In this document: positions 1-6,158 of the stretch, piece by piece
Layout: each line of letters begins with the position of its first letter
How positions within the stretch are numbered: the first letter of the stretch is position 1
Assembly: GCA_937960755.1 (NCBI GenBank)
Contig: CALGOL010000605.1
Coordinates: 1 to 15,609, forward strand
Length of the DNA: 15,609 nt
Reading direction: 5' to 3'
From: an uncultured Azospirillum sp.
GTDB lineage: Bacteria > Pseudomonadota > Alphaproteobacteria > Azospirillales > Azospirillaceae
Notes under the pieces: model-generated
What the model was told of the DNA's origin: nothing
Database searches by the model: none
The model's input: only the letters and a program-made list of their open reading frames with translations
Translations under genes and position numbers: made by a program

Positions 1-1
1 C

Positions 2-352
2 TATCGCTCCTGCGACCGGCGGTTTGACTGGATGATGGAGCGGGGCGCGCTGGAGGAGGTGGCGCGGTTGGCGGCGCTCAACCTTAGCCCCGATTTGCCG
101 GCGATGAAGGCGCTGGGGGTTCCCGAACTCATCGCCCTGCTGGCCGGCGCGATGTCGCGCGAGGAGGCCGCCGCCAAGGCTCGCCAAGCGACACGAAATT
201 ACGCCAAACGGCAAACGACATGGTTTCGACATCAAATGATCGAACCCGCCCTTGCGTCGCCGACGCATGCCTGTCATACGATTTCCACTCTATATGTGTC
301 GGAATATCGTGAGGCAATAATGCGTCAGCTAGACACGATATTGCGAATTTGA
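2..352 (+). CDS. miaA: tRNA dimethylallyltransferase, C-terminal part (5' end off window)
   Basis: MiaA transfers a dimethylallyl group to the exocyclic amine of A37 in tRNAs that read UNN codons. The frame is open from base 2, so only the last 116 residues are present; the P-loop half lies outside the window. What remains is typical of the family C-terminus: a CDRRFDWM segment, an acidic helix, the segment PAMKALGVPEL, then QATRNYAKRQTTWFRHQ, whose last part is the conserved tRNA-contacting signature. After WFRHQ there is a tail of about 38 residues I do not recognise, ending at TGA 350-352. The next gene starts 18 nt downstream on the same strand. In-frame ATG codons at 32 and 35 are internal and not real starts. 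Confidence 0.93.
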   Translation, partial: YRSCDRRFDWMMERGALEEVARLAALNLSPDLPAMKALGVPELIALLAGAMSREEAAAKARQATRNYAKRQTTWFRHQMIEPALASPTHACHTISTLYVSEYREAIMRQLDTILRI

Positions 353-370
353 CCTGCTGGGAGTTTGAAA

Positions 371-1594
371 GTGACCGTGGATTGGGGACAGGCTTTCGCC
401 GGCCGGGTGGCGGGCATGAGCGCATCGGAAATTCGCGAACTGCTGAAGCTGTTGCAGCGGCCGGAGATTATTTCCTTCGCCGGCGGCATCCCTGATCCGG
501 GGTTTTTTCCCGCCGCCGCGGTCAGCCGCGCCTATCAAAAGGTCTTCGAATCCAACGACGGCGCCGGATCGGCGCTGCAATACACCATTTCCGAAGGCCA
601 TACGCCGTTGCGCGAGTGGATTTGCGGCTATATGGGCCGCAAGGGGCTGAACATCGGCATTGACGAGGTGGTGGTGACCAGCGGCTCGCAACAGGCGCTG
701 GAATTCATCGGCAAGCTGATGATCGGCCCCGGCGATTTGGTGGCGGTGACGGCGCCGACTTACCTTGGCGCGTTGCAGGCGTTTTCGCCCTATGAGCCGA
801 CCTACGTGTCGGTGGCGATGGACGACGACGGCCCGGTGATCGAGGATTTGGCGGCGGCTTTAGAGAAAAAGCCCAAGCTGTTCTACCTCGTTCCCGACTT
901 CCAGAACCCCAACGGCGTCACGGTGTCGCTGGAGCGCCGCCACCAGATCCTTGACCTTTGCACCGCGGCCGGCGTGCCGGTGGTGGAGGACGCGGCCTAC
1001 GCAGAGTTGCGCTACGACGGCGAGCATCTGCCGGCGTTGGCCGGCATCGACGCCGCGCGCAACGGCGGAACGCCGACGCAAGTGATCTATTGCGGCTCAT
1101 TCTCCAAGACCGTGGTGCCGGCGCTGCGGGTGGGGTGGATTTCCGCCCCCAAGGCGGTGATCGAACGGGTGGTGCTGATGAAGCAGGCGGCCGACCTGCA
1201 CACCTCCACCATCAACCAAATCGTGCTGCATGACGTGGTGTCGCAGGTTTTCGACAGCCACATCCAATTCCTGCGCCGTAATTATAAGGAGCGGCGCGAC
1301 GCCATGCTCCAGGCGCTGGAGACGGAATTCGCTGGACGCGACGATGTCCGCTGGACCAAGCCGCAAGGCGGCATGTTCGTTTGGCTGGAACTACCGGAAG
1401 GCTTGGACGGGGCGACGCTGCTGCGTCAGGCCATCGAACAGGCCAACGTCGCCTTTGTTCCAGGGGCGGCGTTCTTCGCCGACCGCTCGGGCCGCAACAC
1501 CATCCGCATGAGCTTTTCGGCCACCGCGCCGGAACGGATTCGTGAAGGCGTGGCGCGTTTGGCGAAGCTTTTGAAGCAAACGATCCAATCGTAA
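371..1594 (+). CDS. PLP-dependent class I/II aminotransferase (LysN / MocR-catalytic-domain type)
   Basis: A fold-type I PLP aminotransferase of about 407 residues without the N-terminal winged helix of true MocR regulators. Visible landmarks are SFAGGIPDP near residue 35, LQYTISEGH near 70, the cofactor loop SGSQQALE near 105, DFQNPNG near 177, the aspartate in VVEDAAY near 207, and the Schiff-base lysine in GSFSK at about residue 246 followed by RVGW. Related enzymes (LysN-like 2-aminoadipate transaminases) have broad substrate range and include branched-chain keto acids. Its place directly before ilvB suggests a role in amino-acid transamination, which is inference. The frame opens with TTG at 365, but GGGAG at 359-363 sits 7 nt before GTG 371, so I prefer GTG. 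An ATG at 416 would remove conserved residues. Confidence 0.9.
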   Translation: MTVDWGQAFAGRVAGMSASEIRELLKLLQRPEIISFAGGIPDPGFFPAAAVSRAYQKVFESNDGAGSALQYTISEGHTPLREWICGYMGRKGLNIGIDEVVVTSGSQQALEFIGKLMIGPGDLVAVTAPTYLGALQAFSPYEPTYVSVAMDDDGPVIEDLAAALEKKPKLFYLVPDFQNPNGVTVSLERRHQILDLCTAAGVPVVEDAAYAELRYDGEHLPALAGIDAARNGGTPTQVIYCGSFSKTVVPALRVGWISAPKAVIERVVLMKQAADLHTSTINQIVLHDVVSQVFDSHIQFLRRNYKERRDAMLQALETEFAGRDDVRWTKPQGGMFVWLELPEGLDGATLLRQAIEQANVAFVPGAAFFADRSGRNTIRMSFSATAPERIREGVARLAKLLKQTIQS

Positions 1595-1648
1595 GCAATT
1601 TCTGGAAACCGACGCGCCGATTTTCTTTGCGAAGATTTGCATTTTCGG

Positions 1649-1677
1649 TTGACCGAGATTTTTGCTTGCGTTAGATG
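1649..1677 (+). promoter_or_regulatory. Candidate promoter for ilvB
   Basis: TTGACC at 1649-1654 is a good sigma-70-type -35 box. A 17-nt spacer leads to TAGATG at 1672-1677, a weak -10. It lies in the 149-nt gap before ilvB at a sensible distance from the start codon. This is pattern matching only. Confidence 0.3.
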
Positions 1678-1689
1678 AACGGCTCCCCG

Positions 1690-1708
1690 CCCGGCATGGA
1701 CGGCCGGG
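1690..1708 (+). promoter_or_regulatory. GC-rich stem-loop in the ilvB leader
   Basis: CCCGGC (1690-1695) pairs with GCCGGG (1703-1708) around a 7-nt loop. Two more C-G pairs follow outward after a G/G mismatch. There is no clear T-tract behind it. It sits between the candidate promoter and the ilvB ribosome-binding site, so it could affect leader transcription or translation. I found no leader peptide rich in Ile, Leu or Val, so classic attenuation is not supported. Confidence 0.25.
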
Positions 1709-1743
1709 GGGCATGGATTTTCGGTGGATGGAAGGTTGTCACC

Positions 1744-3507
1744 ATGGCTGAGCAAAAGCTGACCGGCGCGGACATCATCATCAAGGCGCTGCGCGATCAG
1801 GGCGTTGACATCATTTTCGGCTATCCGGGCGGCGCCGTCCTGCCGATTTACGACGCGCTGTTCCAGCAAAACGACATTCGCCACATTCTGGTTCGCCACG
1901 AACAGGCGGCGGTGCATGCGGCGGAAGGCTACGCCCGCTCCACCGGCAAGGTGGGATGCGTGCTGGTGACCTCCGGCCCCGGCGCCACCAACGCGGTGAC
2001 CGGCTTGCTGGACGCCTTGTGCGACTCCATTCCGATCGTGTGTTTGTCGGGCCAGGTGCCGACCCATTTGATCGGCAACGACGCTTTCCAAGAAGCCGAC
2101 ACCACCGGCATCACCCGTCCCTGCACCAAGCATAACTACTTGGTGAAGGACGTGAAGGATCTGGCTCGCACGCTGCACGAAGCGTTTTACGTCGCCCGCA
2201 CCGGCCGTCCCGGCCCGGTGGTGGTGGACCTGCCCAAGGACGTGCAGTTCGCTCCCGGCCCCTACACCCCGCCGGTGGAAGTGAAGCACAAGACCTATCG
2301 CCCGCAGGTGAAGCCCGACATCGCCAAGATTGAAGAGGCGGTGGAGTTGATGGCGAACGCCAAACGGCCGATCTTCTACACCGGCGGCGGCGTCATCAAC
2401 GCCGGCCCGTTCGCCTCCAAGCTGTTGACCCAGTTCGTCAAGCTGACCGGCTTCCCGATCACGTCGACGCTGATGGGCCTGGGCGCCTTCCCGGCGTCGG
2501 AACAGCAATGGTTGGGCATGCTGGGCATGCACGGCACGTACGAGGCGAACCTCGCCATGTACGGCTGCGATGTGATGATTAACATCGGCGCCCGTTTTGA
2601 CGACCGCGTCACCGGCCGGGTGGACGCCTTCTCGCCGGGCTCGAAGAAGATACACGTCGATATCGACCCGTCGTCGATCAACAAGAACATCCTGGTGGAC
2701 ATCCCGATTGTCGGCGATTGCGCTTACGCGCTGGAAGACATGATGCGGGTGTGGAAGGCCAAGGCCAAGCGCGCCGACCAGAACGCGCTGAAGGAATGGT
2801 GGGCGCAGATCAACAAGTGGCGCGACCGCGATTGCCTGAGCTATCGCCCGTCCGACACCACCATCAAGCCGCAATTCGCGCTGGAGCGTTTGCGCGAAGC
2901 CTTGAAGGGCAAGGATTTTTACATCTCCACCGAAGTCGGCCAGCATCAGATGTGGGCGGCGCAGTTCCTGCCCTTCGACCAGCCGAACCGCTGGCTGACC
3001 TCGGGCGGCTTGGGCACCATGGGCTACGGCCTGCCGGCGGCCATCGGCGCGCAACTGGCGCATCCCGAAGCCGTCGTGGTGGACGTGTCGGGCGAAGCCT
3101 CCTTCCTGATGAACATGCAGGAACTTGGCACCGCGGTTCAGCACCGCGCGCCGATCAAGATTTTCATCTTGAACAACCAGTACATGGGCATGGTGCGCCA
3201 GTGGCAGGAGCTGTTGCACGGCTCGCGCTATTCCTCCAGCTATTCCGAAGCCCTGCCGGACTTCGTCAAGCTGGCGGAAAGCTGGGGCTGCGCCGGCCTG
3301 CGCGCCACCAAGCCCAGCGAAATGGACGACGTGATTGCGCAGATGCTGGCGATCAACGACCGCCCGGTGCTGGTGGACGTCGCCGTCGATCAAAAGGAAA
3401 ACTGCTTCCCGATGATCCCCGGCGGCAAGGCGCACAACGAAATCCTGCTGGGGCCGTCGGAAGACCTGGGCGAAGCCACGCCGGAAGACGGGATGGTGCT
3501 GGTGTAA
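1744..3507 (+). CDS. ilvB: Acetohydroxyacid (acetolactate) synthase, large catalytic subunit
   Basis: Condenses two pyruvates to 2-acetolactate, or pyruvate with 2-oxobutyrate to 2-aceto-2-hydroxybutyrate, using TPP, Mg2+ and FAD; this is the first committed step of branched-chain amino-acid synthesis. The 587-residue length is normal. An N-terminal TPP domain carries FGYPGGAVLPIYDAL and the catalytic glutamate E53 in RHEQAA. A central domain follows, then a C-terminal TPP domain with G450-E451-A-S and, 27 residues on, N478 in ILNNQYMGM, the pair that ligates Mg-TPP. The acidic ligand is Glu where most relatives have Asp (GDG/GDA). ATG 1744 is chosen because GGAAGG ends 8 nt upstream and MAEQKLTGADIII is a typical start; the frame stays open back to ATG 1675, but that extension looks like leader DNA. 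The partner ilvH is separated from it by two inserted genes. Confidence 0.97.
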   Translation: MAEQKLTGADIIIKALRDQGVDIIFGYPGGAVLPIYDALFQQNDIRHILVRHEQAAVHAAEGYARSTGKVGCVLVTSGPGATNAVTGLLDALCDSIPIVCLSGQVPTHLIGNDAFQEADTTGITRPCTKHNYLVKDVKDLARTLHEAFYVARTGRPGPVVVDLPKDVQFAPGPYTPPVEVKHKTYRPQVKPDIAKIEEAVELMANAKRPIFYTGGGVINAGPFASKLLTQFVKLTGFPITSTLMGLGAFPASEQQWLGMLGMHGTYEANLAMYGCDVMINIGARFDDRVTGRVDAFSPGSKKIHVDIDPSSINKNILVDIPIVGDCAYALEDMMRVWKAKAKRADQNALKEWWAQINKWRDRDCLSYRPSDTTIKPQFALERLREALKGKDFYISTEVGQHQMWAAQFLPFDQPNRWLTSGGLGTMGYGLPAAIGAQLAHPEAVVVDVSGEASFLMNMQELGTAVQHRAPIKIFILNNQYMGMVRQWQELLHGSRYSSSYSEALPDFVKLAESWGCAGLRATKPSEMDDVIAQMLAINDRPVLVDVAVDQKENCFPMIPGGKAHNEILLGPSEDLGEATPEDGMVLV

Positions 3508-3520
3508 CGGGGCGATTGGG

Positions 3521-3991
3521 ATGCTGGATGGCTTATCGCTCGATGCTTTTTGGCAGTGGCTTGGGCGTGTGGCGGACGTTGCGTCTTTGGTCGCCGCCGC
3601 CTTCGCCTTTATCGCAGCCAAGAAGATTGGGGCGTTGAAGCGGCGATTGGTTTTCTTTGGCCGGTTGCGAGAATTGATCGCCGGCATCCAGCGGACGCTG
3701 GAGCATGTGCGTGTATTGCAGGCGAGTGAGGGAGAACCACCCCAGAGTCAGGTCATTGGCGAGATCCGGCAATGCAGCGTTCTTGTCTATCGATACCAAA
3801 GCGGATTCGCTAAAGACGCACAGGGGCATATTCAACGGTTAAGGCTGCTGGAAATGCGGCTTCTTGAGGTTCATACTGACGATATTGAATGGCAGAAGGC
3901 GGTTGATGAGGTGGTGACTGAGTTGGGCTGTCTTTTGGTTCTAGCGCAAGATCAGTTGGCGAGCCGAGAAATTGGAGGCGATGATGCTTGA
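3521..3991 (+). CDS. Unrecognised membrane-anchored helical protein (orfA) between ilvB and ilvH
   Basis: I cannot assign a function. The 156-residue product has one hydrophobic segment near residues 19-34 (VASLVAAAFAFIAA). It is followed at once by the basic stretch KKIGALKRR, so the remainder is probably cytoplasmic. That remainder looks wholly helical, with the motif RLRELIAGIQ, a charged middle, and HTDDIEW followed by a last amphipathic helix. It begins 13 nt after the ilvB stop, with GGGG at 3509-3512 as a possible ribosome-binding site, and its last 8 nt overlap orfB, which suggests translational coupling. G+C is clearly lower than in ilvB (about 47% over 3781-3840). From memory, small proteins of this plan (one TM, basic RxxEL helix, helical tail) occur beside small proteins like orfB in other bacteria. 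That resemblance is unverified. Confidence 0.75.
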   Translation: MLDGLSLDAFWQWLGRVADVASLVAAAFAFIAAKKIGALKRRLVFFGRLRELIAGIQRTLEHVRVLQASEGEPPQSQVIGEIRQCSVLVYRYQSGFAKDAQGHIQRLRLLEMRLLEVHTDDIEWQKAVDEVVTELGCLLVLAQDQLASREIGGDDA

Positions 3992-4421
3992 AGCGGAAAA
4001 GCAGGTGCGTCTTATCGGCAAGTTGTTGAAAATGACGAACGCTGGGGAAATGCGCTGGAGCGCCGTTGGATCATCCGGGTTGGATGATGGGGACAACGCC
4101 TTCGATATCTACGAAGCCCAATCGGGCGCAATGACGTTTCGCTTGCATCAACACACTCAGGTGGCGGTTGGGCCTCTGCAAAAATTGTTGGGAATCAACG
4201 ACAATCGGGTATTGGGCTTATACCATTCGGAAAAGACCAGTACTTCTCTGGAGGTTATTTCCATCAAAGACGGTGGACGGCGCATTATCATCGATACCGG
4301 CGATATGCCCTTGCTGAAGAACCTTTTTAGTGCGGTGCGAAAATCCGTCACCAGCATCGACGCCGATATTGAAGCTTTCATAGGTCAAGAAGAACGCCAT
4401 GCCGAACGACATCATGGATAA
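3984..4421 (+). CDS. Unrecognised small soluble protein (orfB) between ilvB and ilvH
   Basis: I cannot assign a function. The product is about 145 residues with no signal peptide or TM segment. The visible plan is an N-terminal helix ending in LLKMTNAGEMRW, a middle of likely beta strands (FDIYEA, MTFRLHQH, LEVISIKDGGRRIIID), and a C-terminal helical part, LLKNLFSAVRKSV then IDADIEAFI. It resembles the general layout (LxxxTxxGxxxW, strands, LxxLFxAVRKS, DxxIExFI) of a widespread class of uncharacterised small bacterial proteins, from memory only. GGAGG at 3974-3978 is 5 nt before ATG 3984, which is why I prefer it over ATG 3981 or TTG 3972. The start overlaps the orfA stop by 8 nt. The end overlaps the ilvH start by 23 nt, so its last residues (AERHHG region) are encoded by ilvH 5' DNA in another frame. 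Confidence 0.75.
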   Translation: MLEAEKQVRLIGKLLKMTNAGEMRWSAVGSSGLDDGDNAFDIYEAQSGAMTFRLHQHTQVAVGPLQKLLGINDNRVLGLYHSEKTSTSLEVISIKDGGRRIIIDTGDMPLLKNLFSAVRKSVTSIDADIEAFIGQEERHAERHHG

Positions 4422-4917
4422 CATCGAAAAACACACCATCGCCGTGCTGGTGGACAATGAACCGGGCGTGCTGGCTCGGGTCATCGGGCTGTTCTCCGGC
4501 CGCGGCTACAACATCGAAAATCTGTCGGTGGCGGAGGTGGACGACAACGCCCACCTGTCGCGCATCACCATCGTCACCACGGGCACGCGCCAGATCATCG
4601 ACCAGATCAAGGCGCAGCTTTCCCGTCTGGTGCCGGTGCATAAGGTGCGCGACCTGACCGAAGACGGCCCGTCCGTCGAACGGGAATTGGCGCTCATCAA
4701 GGTCGCCGGCGTCGGCGAAAAGCGCATCGAATCCCTGCGGCTGGCCGACATTTTCAAGGCCCGCGTGGTGGACGCCACCTTGAACTCGTTCATCTTCGAG
4801 CTGACCGGATCGACGGCGGAAGTGGACGACTTCATCGGCTTGATGCGCCAATTGGGACTGGTGGAGACCTGCCGCACCGGCGTCGTCGCCATGTCGCGCG
4901 GCGGCGTCGGCTTCTAA
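4399..4917 (+). CDS. ilvH: Acetohydroxyacid synthase, small regulatory subunit
   Basis: Activates the IlvB catalytic subunit and confers feedback inhibition by valine through its ACT domain. The 172-residue product has an N-terminal ACT domain: HTIAVLVDNEPGVLARV with the effector-loop region near residues 19-28, then SGRGYNIENLSV near 34-45. The C-terminal half begins around VERELALIKV and is typical of the small-subunit C-terminal domain. ATG 4399 gives MPNDIMDNIEKHTIAV; a second ATG at 4414 is possible and neither has a strong Shine-Dalgarno. The start lies inside orfB, so translation is probably coupled to that inserted gene rather than directly to ilvB. In most relatives ilvH follows ilvB directly. 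Confidence 0.96.
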   Translation: MPNDIMDNIEKHTIAVLVDNEPGVLARVIGLFSGRGYNIENLSVAEVDDNAHLSRITIVTTGTRQIIDQIKAQLSRLVPVHKVRDLTEDGPSVERELALIKVAGVGEKRIESLRLADIFKARVVDATLNSFIFELTGSTAEVDDFIGLMRQLGLVETCRTGVVAMSRGGVGF

Positions 4918-4959
4918 TCGGCGAAAAAGCGCGAAATCAGCTCCGCCATGCCCCCGAAT

Positions 4960-4988
4960 CCGGCGTCTTCCGCTTGACGGAGCGCCGG
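4960..4988 (+). promoter_or_regulatory. Stem-loop between ilvH and ilvC
   Basis: CCGGCG (4960-4965) pairs with CGCCGG (4983-4988). Inside, TCCG/CGGA (4969-4972 with 4978-4981) closes a 5-nt loop, with a small bulge between the stems. There is no T-tract after it, so a simple intrinsic terminator is unlikely. It overlaps the candidate -35 box of the ilvC promoter. Confidence 0.35.
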
Positions 4989-5003
4989 ACTATGGACTAA
5001 CTC
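4974..5003 (+). promoter_or_regulatory. Candidate ilvC promoter
   Basis: TTGACG at 4974-4979 is a strong -35 match. The region 17-18 nt downstream (CTAACTC, 4997-5003) is a poor -10. The 134-nt gap and the good ribosome-binding site of ilvC (GAGGAA, 5041-5046) are consistent with some independent expression of ilvC. Confidence 0.25.
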
Positions 5004-5051
5004 GCGGCTTCACCCTTTGAGGCCGGAACGTAAAAACCCCGAGGAACCGCC

Positions 5052-6071
5052 ATGCGCGTTTATTATGATCGTGACGCCGACGTCAACCTGATTAAGGGCA
5101 AGAAGGTCGTCATCGTCGGCTACGGCAGCCAGGGCTTCGCCCACGCCAACAACCTGAAGGACAGCGGCGTCGCGGAAGTGACCATCGCCCTGCGTCCGGG
5201 TTCGGCCACCGCCAAGAAGGCGGAAGAAGCCGGCTTCACGGTCATGTCCCCGGCCGACGCCGCCGCCTGGGGCGACGTGGTGATGATGCTGACGCCGGAC
5301 GAATTGCAGGCCGACATCTATCGCGACAGCCTCGCCGCCAATCTGAAGCAGGGCGCCGCCCTGGTGTTCGCCCATGGCCTGAACATCCACTTCAACCTGA
5401 TCGAGCCGCGCGCCGATCTGGACGTGTTCATGATCGCGCCGAAGGGCCCCGGCCACACCGTGCGCGGCGAATACCTCAAGGGCGGCGGCGTGCCGTGCCT
5501 GGTCGCCGTGCATCAGAACGCCTCCGGCAACGCGCTGGACATCGCCCTGTCCTACGCTTCGGCCATCGGCGGCGGCCGTTCGGGCGTCATCGAAACCACC
5601 TTCAAGGAAGAATGCGAAACCGACCTGTTCGGCGAGCAGGTGGTGCTGTGCGGCGGCCTGACCGAGCTGATCCGCAACGGCTATGAAACCCTGGTGGAAG
5701 CCGGCTACGCCCCGGAAATGGCCTACTTCGAGTGCCTGCACGAAGTGAAGCTGATCGTGGACCTGATCTACGAAGGCGGCATGGCCAACATGCGCTACTC
5801 GATCTCCAACACCGCCGAATACGGCGACTACAAGACCGGCCCGCGCATCGTCACCTCCGAAACCAAGGCTGAAATGAAGCGCGTGCTGGAAGACATCCAG
5901 ACCGGCCGCTTTGTGCGCGATTGGATGCTGGAATGCAAGGCCGGCCAGCCCAGCTTTAAGGCGATTCGCCGTCGCAACGCCGAGCACGACATCGAAAAGG
6001 TCGGCGAAAAGCTGCGCGCCATGATGCCGTGGATCGGCAAGAACAAGCTGGTGGACAAGTCGAAGAACTAA
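5052..6071 (+). CDS. ilvC: Ketol-acid reductoisomerase (class I)
   Basis: Mg2+- and NADPH-dependent enzyme that isomerises and reduces 2-acetolactate or 2-aceto-2-hydroxybutyrate to the dihydroxy acids; second common step of branched-chain amino-acid synthesis. The 339 residues fit the short class I form. The Rossmann fingerprint GYGSQG is at about 23-28, with LRPGS at the end of the second strand as the likely cofactor-specificity loop. The catalytic histidine is H108 in FAHGLNIHF. The metal ligands are D191 and E195 in TDLFGEQ, and E227 and E231 in FECLHE. GAGGAA at 5041-5046 lies 5 nt before the ATG. It follows ilvH after 134 nt and ends just before a strong hairpin, so it is the last gene of the ilv block. 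Confidence 0.98.
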   Translation: MRVYYDRDADVNLIKGKKVVIVGYGSQGFAHANNLKDSGVAEVTIALRPGSATAKKAEEAGFTVMSPADAAAWGDVVMMLTPDELQADIYRDSLAANLKQGAALVFAHGLNIHFNLIEPRADLDVFMIAPKGPGHTVRGEYLKGGGVPCLVAVHQNASGNALDIALSYASAIGGGRSGVIETTFKEECETDLFGEQVVLCGGLTELIRNGYETLVEAGYAPEMAYFECLHEVKLIVDLIYEGGMANMRYSISNTAEYGDYKTGPRIVTSETKAEMKRVLEDIQTGRFVRDWMLECKAGQPSFKAIRRRNAEHDIEKVGEKLRAMMPWIGKNKLVDKSKN

Positions 6072-6118
6072 TCTTCGCCACATTCAGCGCTGGGCGGCAA
6101 TCTCCTCGCGCGTAACGA

Positions 6119-6158
6119 AAGCCAAAGCCCCTCGCCGCAAGGCGGGGGGCTTTGGCTT
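6119..6158. terminator. Bidirectional terminator hairpin between ilvC and the convergent MFS gene
   Basis: A stem of about 18 bp: 6119-6131 (AAGCCAAAGCCCC) pairs perfectly with 6146-6158. The stem continues inward through one T-G pair and CGCC/GGCG to a GCAA tetraloop at 6137-6140. The two genes converge here, and the TAA stop codon of the minus-strand gene (6157-6159) lies in the right arm. The T-tract is weak on both sides, so efficiency is uncertain, but the symmetry fits termination for both directions. Confidence 0.8.

Noticed and set aside
1675..1743. In-frame 23-residue N-terminal extension of ilvB
   Set aside because: The extension is Gly/Pro/Trp-rich leader DNA unlike AHAS proteins, while ATG 1744 has a good Shine-Dalgarno and a family-typical start.
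1595..1743. Leader-peptide attenuator for the ilv operon
   Set aside because: The only short frame, from ATG 1713, has no run of Ile, Leu or Val codons, and the leader hairpin lacks a T-tract.
1426..3687. 753-codon open frame on the minus strand opposite ilvB
   Set aside because: It is a codon-bias shadow of ilvB in GC-rich DNA: low-complexity His/Arg/Gln/Ala-rich product with no recognisable family.
5010..6083. 357-codon minus-strand open frame opposite ilvC
   Set aside because: Shadow of the ilvC reading frame with biased composition and no family resemblance.
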